Origin: Eleginops maclovinus | Lineage: Eukaryota > Chordata > Actinopteri > Perciformes > Eleginopidae | Length of the DNA stretch: 64,000 nucleotides | NCBI RefSeq assembly: GCF_036324505.1 | Contig: NC_086357.1 | Location: 24,423,293 to 24,487,292, forward strand | Direction of reading: 5' to 3' | Shown here: positions 1-64,000 of the stretch, piece after piece | Position numbering within the stretch: position 1 is the stretch's first letter | Layout of the letters: every line of letters starts with the position of its first letter | Notes under the pieces: model-generated | Database searches by the model: none | Told to the model about the DNA's origin: nothing | The model's input: the letters and a program-made list of their open reading frames with translations, nothing else | Made by a program: the position numbers and the translations under genes

Positions 1-387
1 TCCCCTTCTGGCCTGTACGGAAGGCGAAGATACACCGGAGAGGGAAATTACGATATTGTAATTTTGCTGGAAAAGCGCGAAGTTGAGGACTTTGGAAGAA
101 AGAAAGCTTCTCTTTTTTGGACCGGGTGTTCCTGCTCTCCTCTGCCCGTCCTCACTACACGGTGCGCGGTTGGAGATATAACCCAGAACAAAGGAGTCTT
201 GAAAGCGAGGAATGAGCAAGCCGAGACTAGCTTTGCCATTACATTTGAAACCGGGCCAAATGCCTCTCTGAGACCAACAATAGTACATCGGCTGCTCGTA
301 TTTCTCGACGAAGCTTTCCGCCTGAAAAGCGAGAAAGAAGAAGGACAAAAAAAAAACCGCACACGGAGACACAAGTCGGCGGCTACG
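1..387 (+). other. 5' UTR / promoter-proximal region of gene A
   Basis: The frame of the start codon stays open upstream to about position 64 but has no ATG before 388, so the family start is also the first in-frame ATG. An out-of-frame upstream ORF of 19 codons plus stop runs 212-271. The sequence is moderately CpG-containing, and I see no convincing TATA box. The transcription start cannot be placed and may lie before base 1. Confidence 0.6.
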
Positions 388-38438
<38,051 letters not shown>

Positions 38439-38753
38439 TCTCTGATTGGCTGAAGAAAATAAAACTAATAATCAGGGGGCGGGGCTGAGGCTCCCTCCTG
38501 CACCAATGACTGTACAGAGCTTCGGTGGCATGGAAAACAAGAGACACTCAACTTGTACTTTGTTGTTTTGTTTACGTTTGTGAAAGAAATGAGAGAGAGA
38601 AGCAAAGGGGGCACAAAGTCACATCTCTGGAAAAAAAACAAACTTTGTTTTGAATGCTCTGAGAACGCTGGTTAGTCTATAGCTGCGCAAAAATGTGGGA
38701 TTCCTCCAAAGAACTTTTGCTTTTGTTCCTTTTTTTGTTCCTTTTTTTAACAA

Positions 38754-38759
38754 AATAAA
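38754..38759 (+). terminator. tle2: Candidate poly(A) signal of gene A (proximal)
   Basis: AATAAA about 316 bp after the stop, preceded by a T-rich stretch. Alternative use with the 39443 site is possible. Confidence 0.45.
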
Positions 38760-39442
38760 ACCTCTGTAGTGAACAAGAAATTAGCAACAAAAAAAAAACT
38801 TATTTTTTTAGCCTTTGAATTTTTCGCAAACAGTTGGACCGCATCAAGTGGAAAAAGGCCGACGTGGGGCTGAGGAGGGGGGGGGTGGGTTCAGGGAGGG
38901 CTTAACGGAAAATACAATCCATATCTGTGCTGTGTAAAAAAGTCCCATCCTGGGTCAGCTTGGCCCGGCGTGGCCCGGTCCGGTCCAGATGCGCGGCCGC
39001 TCCTTGGGGCGGCAGATGTGCGACAGATGGCGGGATGGTGCGCTCTGAGGTTCCAGCTATTTTTCTTTTCTCTCCAGGCTAAGTTTCATGAGCAGCAACA
39101 TGATTGTATCATCTCCAGTACACACAAGACAGCACAGGGTTTCTTCTAACGTCTCCTGAGAGTTTGTCTTTGTTCCTTTTCTGTCTTTATAAAAGAACAA
39201 AGCCAGACTTATTGTGGAAAGATGTTTAGGGGAAACCGTCCTGAAACACAACACCACGACCCTGAAGACAGACGTGAGTTCAAAACGCTCACAGGAGGTG
39301 AACTACATAAATATTTGGGCCTCATCTAAACACTCAACGTTAAACGTGTTTTTTTAATGTATTTGTTAGGGCACATATAAGGCAGAAAGGTATTTTCACG
39401 ACAGCATCATGAACCTTGAACCTTGCTATATATGGACATGTA

Positions 39443-39448
39443 AATAAA
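39443..39448 (+). terminator. tle2: Candidate poly(A) signal of gene A (distal)
   Basis: AATAAA followed within 30 bases by a TCTGTGACTTGG-type GU-rich stretch, as expected for a cleavage region. Confidence 0.45.
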
Positions 39449-40139
39449 GTTCTCTAAAGGCAGTTATCTGTGACTTGGATTTGCTTTAAGAAAACTGCGG
39501 GTGTGGGGCGATCTCACATATCAGTTATTGTTGGAAATCTGCAGTGGATAAGTTCCACTTTTGTGTTTCACAGAAAAAACAATTAAACAGCTTCTTACGG
39601 ATTAATGTAGGTGTGATTATGTGAGGGGTATTTGGTGTGTGTTACCAGAGACTTTTCAGCTGCAGAACATTCAGATGTTTTCCTAGTTTAACCTGATTTT
39701 TTTTCAAACTGAAACAAACGTCAATAGAAGCATTTGCTGAATAGTTTTACAGCGAGACTCCAGAAAACACCGTAGAAATATTTAGGTGGGAAAGGAAGGA
39801 TGGGAATAGTGAGTACACTCTGCCTCCGCTCTCCTGTGATGGAAGCACCTCTCTCTCGCTGAGGAAAGACGAAGGCACAAAGCGACTTCTCTAGTGAGCA
39901 CCAGCGCCCTCAGACGTGGGGAGAAGTGTCCTGGGATTCAAACCAACAGCAAGCTCCTCTCCGACTGTAGCTCTCAGTAAATAATGCAGCCGTACGGTTC
40001 TGTTTTCAGGCAATGAGGCGAGATAAAGGTGATCTGCAGTACAACAGGCTGAGGAATTATTAATCGAATCATACCTGAGGGAATACTTTAGGATGGAACA
40101 GGAATAGGGCCACTTGTAAAAACAAATGACATTAAGGCC

Positions 40140-40455
40140 TTAATTAATTAAAGTCAGAATTCTGAAAAGAAAAGTCAAATTTCTGAAAAAGTTCAAATCT
40201 AAAAAGCCAGACTTCAAAAAAAGTATTGTATCGGACAAAAGTTAGAATTATGAAAAGTCAGAAAACAAATGTTTTTTCAGAAATCAGAAAATAAATCTGA
40301 AAAAAGTCCTCAAATTTGAAGAAAGTCAAAAATCTGAAAAAAGTCTGTATTCTAAATAAATGTGAAAAAGTAAAAGATCTGAAAAGTCAGAAAACAGAAT
40401 GAAAGTAAAAGAAAAACGTAAATCTTTAAAAGAAAATCTGACTCTTCCTCAGAAT
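40140..40455. repeat. Degenerate A-rich minisatellite
   Basis: Many diverged copies of a short unit resembling TCTGAAAAAAGTCAGAA follow one another for about 300 bp, with spacing varying from about 12 to 25 bases. AGTCAGAA, TCTGAAAA and AAAGTCAAA recur. Confidence 0.7.
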
Positions 40456-41639
40456 TCTGCCAAGTTTTGGTCGGATCCAAAAAAAAGATAACATGTAATC
40501 CTCTTCCCGGTGTAGACAGAAAGCCTTACTGTAAATAAACCTGAAGAAAATGAAACCAGAGCATTTATCTCTTGTCCAGTTTAAAGACTACTTACACACA
40601 GGTGGATAATAAATCAATTAGCTGCTAATCACAACACGGGGCTCTCAAGACTGCTATTGCCTCTATACAGTTTCCAACTAGTGTGCACTCTGGACTCCAG
40701 AAAAAACTGAATAAAGACACAGACCTTGTGCCATATATCTGTCAAAGCAAGTGCACATAAATCCAGAATAGAGACCCGGAACAATATGTATAAAAGATGC
40801 CCAAGAACAAGAACCATGCATGTGCCATATCCCACACCTAAACTGATATTTATGAAGTGAGAATGTGTCACCTCAGAGTTCAGAGAAGGTGTCTTGATGT
40901 TAGACAGACGTTCAGTCTTTTTACTATGTTTCACAAGCTTCCTGTTCAACGCTGCATTGGTTTGGAGTCACTGGGTCAGATGGCATGGGAGCAATGGAAG
41001 AAAATTGAGGCTTTTCATTAAAAAAATGCGGAATTTCCATCAATATAAAATAGAAAACTCTCAAGTCCTATCAAACGAGGTGTGTCCAACTCCTCCTGTG
41101 TAGAACTGGGTCACTGGGTAAGCATGATTTGTAATCTATTAAACATGACTGATCATTTTCTGGATATCTGTTCAAATATCCATACGCAATATGTATTTGG
41201 TTTTTAAAAAGAGGCGAGGAGAGAGCGAGATACATCCTTCTGGATTTGTGTCTCTATCTGAGAATCCAAAAAAAGTCAATCAGTCACTCAACACAAGTTT
41301 GGTTTATTTTTCACACATAGTATTTCTTGAACAGCACATGGGAAACGCATCAGGAGGGAAAAGGACACAGTGCAGTTAAAAAAATAAAAAAAAGAAGTTC
41401 CTTGGCTTTTGAAAAGAGAAACCTAAACTTGTAAAACTGAATGTTGGAACAAAGAAAGCACAGGCTGGGCGGGAGAGACGTTACTGACGGTCAAAGAAGA
41501 GTCTCAAATGTTCACGCTATACCACCAAATGCATGGCCTTTATACAGCATCGATCAGAGGAGTGCACACGCTTGGGTTTAAGAGACATTAAACTGCACAC
41601 ATGATATCTTCACTGGTACAGCAGCCATAGTAGAAGCCC

Positions 41640-41808
41640 CTTCTTTCCTGCATAGAGAGCCTAAGTCCCTCCCTTCTACCTCCGACCCATGGGACCATAT
41701 TTCGGAAAAAATATGTATGGTAGGCAATGGCGAGAGACAATTATTTTTTGACCCCGTTTGAATTGTGCCATGAATTACACATATGATGTTTGTCAATTTA
41801 AAAGATCA
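41640..41808 (-). repeat. Dispersed repeat copy, left arm of an inverted pair
   Basis: Read on the minus strand, this segment aligns with 42100-42250 on the plus strand. Shared blocks include TGACAAACATCATAT, AATTCATGGCACAATTCAAA and GGTCCCATG. The two copies look about 80-85% identical. Probably a transposon fragment; family unknown. Confidence 0.75.
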
Positions 41809-42099
41809 TTTTGCAAGTCGTAAAACTTTGAAGTAACACTTGTTTTTGTGTGAAACCGCTCGATGAACTAGCAAGCAACGAGGAGACTCATTGCTGGTAC
41901 GCCTACAGCTTGGCACAAAGCACACAGGCGTCTTGTTAAAGTTATCCTCATAGCTCTTATATTTAGTGGAGGGGAAAGGTTATGACATCACTTACGCCAC
42001 TCTTGGATTTGTGGTATTTCTGGTTGAGTATTTTCATAGTCTTATATTTCAACAGTTTTGGGACAAACTGTGACTTCCTTGACTTGGAAATGATTTTCT

Positions 42100-42250
42100 A
42101 AGATTGACAAACATCATATCTGTAATTCATGGCACAATTCAAACGGGATCAAAACATAATTTCTCTCTCTCCATTGACTCCACATACATAGTTTTTTCTG
42201 AAATAAGGTCCCATGGTGGTCCACCGAAAAGGGAGGGACTGATGCTCCCT
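42100..42250 (+). repeat. Dispersed repeat copy, right arm of an inverted pair
   Basis: Inverted partner of 41640-41808, separated from it by about 290 bp. The short matching open frames in both arms (MTNII.VIHGTIQTGSK) reflect the shared DNA rather than a gene. Confidence 0.75.
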
Positions 42251-43194
42251 AGTAGCGAGGAACATGACCAAATGTTGCTAAATGTCTGCACAATTAAATA
42301 AAATGGATATACTATGCTGTGAAATATATCCCTGGCTGTGAGACTTAATGTTCTTACTGAGAAAAATCTGAGTTGTCTTGTTTTATCAAGTGGGGCGACA
42401 AGCATGCAGTAAAAGTGTTCAATGGCTGAATCTGAATCGCTCTGCTGTACACTGACCCAACAGAGACACGGTTTAGTTGCACAATAAGGACTGAAAACAG
42501 ACTACAGCACATTCACTACCAGAAACAGAAACAGGAGACGGATCAGAGGTTCTTATTTTTTAATCTTTACATAGGACTCTGTCCGTCTCCACCACCAAGG
42601 ATCAAATGATTTTAAAAAAGGAGAAAGAAGTGGAAAGAAACTCAAATATATTTCCCCGCCTGTGTTGATTTTGTCTCCATGAGTGTGAGTGCGTCCCCCG
42701 AAACACATTCGTAGGCAACCTCAATACATAAACATATGATTACAGAAGACGAGCAATCACTATTCATAAAAAATACTGAAATAAATGAGTTATAATAAAA
42801 GCTTGAAATGTGCCCGTTTAGTCTACACAGTGGTGATGCATGTCCTAAAGAAGCTCTGATATACAGTTTGCCTGCCGGTGTGGAATATGATACAAGGAGG
42901 AGCAAAAATCTGGAATAAGTATCAGCTTTAAATCTTTTGAAAAACGCTTATCGGCTCGGATAAAAAGACAGAAGTATCCATCTTCTCCTTTAAAGTGTTT
43001 AGCATCTCAATTAAAGCAATCAATAGCTTAGATTTAACGTCAGCAGGCAGGCGGAGGTGTGGATAATGACCGATAGCTCTCGTCTGGTTTGCAAATAAAA
43101 AAACAAACAGCAACTGGTTGCATAAAACGTGAAAAGGATCGGGATTAGTCGCTGCTCAGTCTGCTGATGATGATGATAATCGTGGGGGGGGGGT

Positions 43195-43390
43195 TAACTC
43201 GCCCTCTTGTCTGCCTTACAGTGACGCTGGCGTGCTGCTACTTCACGGAGCTGACGGGGCCGTTAATGAGAGGGAGAGCAGCGCCGGGTGTCAGGAGAAC
43301 AATCCGGAGGAATTAGAGGGAGCGGCTCGCCTGATGCTCTGTTTGTGTCTCCGGGCCGGGGAGACTCCTCCGCTCATTAGACGCTGCCTT
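43195..43390. promoter_or_regulatory. Candidate conserved noncoding block (unproven)
   Basis: Mixed-composition, CpG-containing and repeat-free sequence inside an AT-rich repeat-laden region, with homeodomain-type cores such as GTTAATGAG and GGAATTAG. No open frame or splice pattern convinces me. Weak evidence. Confidence 0.25.
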
Positions 43391-43849
43391 TGTCAGACCA
43401 AAATAAAATAGATATTAAGCAGAGAGACGGGGGGTGGGGGGGGGAGCGCTGCGGTGAATGTTTAATTGGGTGCTCTGTGTGTGTGTGGGTTTCTCTCTCT
43501 TACCTCAGGGGTTTTATCAGTGTGTGTGTTTTTTTCAAAGTAACTAAGTACATGGAGTACTGTACCATCTTGAGGGACTTCACTTTTTTTGATAAACTAA
43601 TTATTATCAAATCCTAAATTGTATATCATTCTGCAATAGGACCAATCTGCACAATGAGTACTTTTACTTTTGGTACTTTAAGTATATATAGATGCGAGTA
43701 CTTTTACTTGAGTAACTTATTGACTGCAGGACTTGTATTCCTACATTCTGGTACTTCTACTTTTAGAAGACCTGAGTACTTCTCCCACCTTTGTGTGTGA
43801 GCAGGTGTGTGTTTCATGTCAGTATATGTGTATATCTCCCCCCCACCCC

Positions 43850-44045
43850 CCAGATCTCGGAGTGTCATCGTTCCCCAGCTCCTGACACCTCTCTGGGGGA
43901 GCGCGGGCTGCGGCGTCAGCCTCATTAAGGCTTCCTCTGTCTGGCTAATGAATCGATTGTGTGGTATCAGGGCTCCTGGCTGCCGCTCCTCTGGGGGCCT
44001 CCCTTCCACTGAGCTCTTAATCAGGAAACAGCCCTAATTACCCTC
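43850..44045. promoter_or_regulatory. Candidate conserved noncoding block downstream of gene B (unproven)
   Basis: A GC-richer unique segment with clustered TAAT cores and TAATGAATCGATTG, ending before a CT-rich tract. It could be an enhancer or part of the gene B 3' UTR. Confidence 0.25.
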
Positions 44046-44389
44046 CCTCCTTCCTCTTCCTCTCTCGCTTTCTCTCCTCCCTCTTGTCTTTTCCCTGCTG
44101 ACTTTATCTTTACGCTCCACCGCCCTTTTTCTTTGTCCTTTCTTATCTCACTGCTTCCCTTTTTCTCTCTCTCTCTGCTATCATGCCGCATCCTTGGGCT
44201 AAAAGTGGAAGAAGGGGAGGAGGGGGGAGGCATTTGGGATCTTCCATAGTAGCTTATATCACAGGAAATAAGGGGGGAAGGGGGGAGGGATGTATAAGGG
44301 GTTCAGGTCAGGAGGTCTCAGAGACGAAGGTGATGCAGTTGCTCAAAACAAAAAGCAAAATCTCCGTCCTGTCTCCTCCCGTCTCGTCC

Positions 44390-61585
<17,196 letters not shown>

Positions 61586-61723
61586 CTGAAGAAAGATGAG
61601 GAGAAAAAACACAATTATAAACACACACTTCTTCGCAATACTTACACTGATACAGACTTTGAGACAGACCCTTGACTTAGAGAAAAGGGAAAACATAAAT
61701 CAAAAAAAGTACTGGTCATGATA

Positions 61724-62173
61724 TTAAAGGGGCCCTAATATGATCATCTTCAGGTTCATATTTGTATGTTGTGACTCTCCTGGTGTCTCCATGCTTTAAT
61801 GTTCAAAAAGCTCTTTATGTTTCTCATACTGGCTGTGCTGCAGCACCTCTTTTCACCCTCTGTCTGAAACCAGAGCCCAGTCTGCTCTGATTGGTTAGCT
61901 GGCCGCCTCTGTTGTGATTGGTCAACCACTTAGAGATGTCCCGCCCTTTACACTGTTACATACAATGTGTTGTTGCTAGCTAATAGAAGTGCGAGTGTTA
62001 CATAGTGATGTCATTATTTCGTTGAAGTAAACAAAGCAGTCCAATGGAGGAGTGTGTGGGAGAGAAACTCCCTCTCGAGGGAACAGGGATTTTAGCCTTT
62101 GCAGACCATTTACATGCACTAAAACCTATGTAATACACATCAGGAAAGGGAAAGCCTAATAGGGCCTCTTTAA
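61724..62173 (+). mobile_element. TTAA-ended MITE, copy 5
   Basis: Starts TTAAAGGGGCCCTAATATG and ends AATAGGGCCTCTTTAA, 450 bp. One of the two best preserved copies in the window. Confidence 0.8.
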
Positions 62174-62222
62174 GAAGCATTTGCACAATGGCTCTGTTGA
62201 CATTAGCTTGGGTAAAGAAGGT

Positions 62223-62271
<49 letters not shown>

Positions 62272-63689
62272 AGAGAACAGCAGACATAGGCACAGGTTAA
62301 GACCGTAGCCATAGAAGCACAGGACAGTGTATGAGGCTAATTAGCGCCCCCCCCCCGACACACCAGTCCTAATGTAAAATATGACTCTCATTATTTGGCA
62401 ATAAAGCTGTGCCGGCATATTTACAATGCAGCCTGGCCCGGTGCTCAGCGCTGAGCAAAGACCATCAAAGCCTTGTGTTGTTGTTATTTGGGTCTGGGGC
62501 CAGAGGTTCAGTGAGGGCCACTTGTCATTCTCTGCCCCCCTGTGGGGAGGACAAGCACAGTGCGGGTTCAACACACCAAATGAGTCACACAGGAAGGAGC
62601 CCACGGGGCTGACAGGAAGGAGCGCTGGACGTAGGAGAAACCACACAATGGACCTCAGTGCAACCCCACAAACTTCCCTCTCTTCTTTCTCCTCCTCCTC
62701 CTGTCCTTTATTTCCCCTCCGTTTAAAATTCCAACATGTTTCACTTTGAGAAAACACCAGTTGATATGCATCTCTCCCCTCTCTCTCTTTTCCAAATGCT
62801 GTAACACTTGGCTTAGTTGAGACCTCAGCACTCATATGAGACATTTTTTCCTGCTGCTTACAATCAGCATTGTGTTTAGCAATTAAATTATGCTCGGGGT
62901 TTCATAGCGGACAGAGAGAGAGGGAGGGAAAGTTAAATCAGTAGCGCTCTTAAATCATTTTCGTTTCACAATAAAAGCCAGAACAAAGACTTGCTGGTAT
63001 TTTTTTTAACAACCTTACCCTCCCTATTTTTTCTCCTTCTTTTTTCTTCAGTCTTTAGACTCTCTCTCGTTCCCTTTCCAATTTCACTGTCCAACCCGCC
63101 CCCCCCCCCTTCTCTGTGTGTTATCAACAGTTACACTGATGAAGGCCAGCTGTCCTCTGCAGCCAGTACAGTAAGCGAGTGTTCACACACTTTCCATAAA
63201 GCAGGACGAGCCATAGACGTCTCATTTGCACTGCATTAATTCTCCAGGGGATTAACATGTAACCTTTAACTACAGCGACATAAAAGGTGTTCAAAACCTG
63301 TGAGGCAGGTTGCATTTACGGCATTTTTCCAAGGATGGTTTTTATTATTATCTTTAAACCCATTAATTATGGTAACCTGAGTCAGCATATCACATCTCAC
63401 CTTCACACTTAATTAAAATGCTGTTATATTGAAAGTAAATCTGTTCAGCAGAAGAATATATATATATATATATAAATGTATGTGTTCTTGGCTATGACCT
63501 TAGAAGGGACATTGATGTTTAAATCATCATTACAGCAACCTGCAATTGAGTTAGAAAATAAACAACTTCAAAATGTGTTTGCATGCTCTGTAGACCCCAG
63601 CTCTCCGGATGAATGCACGGATCAAGGTCTGCTGAGAAGCATATTTTCATACGGTTTTCAGTGGTGTGAATGTTGGTGTGTCTTCCACA

Positions 63690-64000
63690 GAATGTGCAGT
63701 GTGGTCGAGCGATGGTACTGCACTTCTAGTCCATGACGTCATTGGGCACAAATATACTTTTTCCCATTGACTTACATTGGGAAAGAGACGTCAATAAATC
63801 AGCGCATAATTATTTTCAAAACTAATTGAACTACCCATTATCAACTTTTATAGTCGTGATTTAAATTATTAGGGTCTAAAAGTTGTAAAATAAAAGCTGA
63901 TACAAGAGTTTTATTCTCTCTCTATTCATTTGACGGGAGCCGGCTGCAGATTGGAGGCGGGGCTTAAGCGAAACACAGTGCACACGGTCTATGGGTTCAG
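63690..64000 (+). repeat. Dispersed repeat running to the window end
   Basis: The first about 120 bp align with 47200-47330. The remainder, with GGAGGCGGGGCTTAAGCG near the end, may belong to the same element and is cut off by the window. Confidence 0.5.

Larger units (their letters stand above)
38439..39470 (+). other. Gene A 3' UTR (extent inferred)
   Basis: No coding sequence follows the stop. AATAAA occurs at 38458-38463 (too near the stop to be likely), 38754-38759 and 39443-39448. The last two are plausible cleavage signals, giving UTRs of about 0.35 or 1.0 kb. Confidence 0.5.
39471..44389. other. Intergenic region between the convergent TLE genes, including the gene B 3' UTR
   Basis: Contains an A-rich minisatellite (40140-40455), an inverted repeat pair (41640-41808 and 42100-42250) and two GC-richer non-repetitive blocks (43195-43390, 43850-44045). 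No gene was recognised. The gene B 3' UTR extends leftwards from 44389 by an unknown amount; the minus-strand AATAAA at 41303-41308 is one possible end. Confidence 0.6.
61586..64000 (-). other. Start of gene B intron 8 or 7 (2.4 kb to the window end)
   Basis: Contains a complete TTAA-ended MITE (61724-62173), (CA)n 62226-62270, (TA)n near 63461-63474 and a dispersed repeat from about 63690. I looked for the microexon and exon 7 of gene B on the minus strand and did not find them. Confidence 0.6.

Noticed and set aside
61586..64000. Search for gene B microexon 8 and exon 7
   Set aside because: No minus-strand segment with suitable splice sites and a DRE-like or QQLQAQH peptide was found; they probably lie beyond the window.

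Overview
The window is vertebrate, most likely teleost, nuclear DNA: split genes with consensus GT-AG introns, very dense (CA)n/(TG)n microsatellites, short non-autonomous transposon copies, and no bacterial-style operons. Spiny-rayed fish is my best guess from the repeat types. It contains two Groucho/TLE transcriptional corepressor genes facing each other tail to tail, about 6 kb apart. No other protein-coding gene can be supported.

Gene A (+ strand, coding 388-38438) is complete. Twenty exons join in one continuous frame to a 782-residue protein with every TLE region in order: the Q oligomerisation domain (exons 2-6), the GP region (exon 7 and a 17-nt microexon), the CcN region with a KKRK nuclear signal (exons 9-10), the Ser/Pro-rich region (exons 11-14) and the WD40 propeller (exons 15-20). 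Intron 1 is 11 kb and intron 2 is 9.7 kb. Three polyalanine runs are unusual.

38439-44389 is the intergenic/3'-UTR space. It holds candidate poly(A) signals, a degenerate A-rich minisatellite, an inverted pair of a dispersed repeat, and two non-repetitive GC-richer blocks that could be regulatory. Gene B (- strand, coding 44390-61585 in this window) is the 3' part of a second TLE gene: exons 9-20, 580 residues from the CcN region to the stop. Its exons 1-8 must lie beyond base 64000.

The most notable observation is that the WD40 exons 15-18 of the two inverted genes are about 97% identical by hand count, including synonymous sites and short flanking intron stretches. Exons 19-20 fall to about 80%, and the upstream regions are diverged in protein sequence. 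This pattern suggests recurrent gene conversion between inverted paralogues. Other leads are CA tracts that begin immediately after several 5' splice sites, long (TG)n and (CA)n tracts lying as inverted pairs within single introns, an about 155-bp purine-rich tandem array, a TTAA-ended MITE family, and an unassigned exon-like segment on the strand opposite gene B.

Both products are expected to act together in the nucleus as tetrameric corepressors recruited by DNA-binding factors such as Hairy/HES, TCF/LEF and eh1-motif homeodomain proteins (family knowledge). They probably form mixed oligomers through the Q domain.
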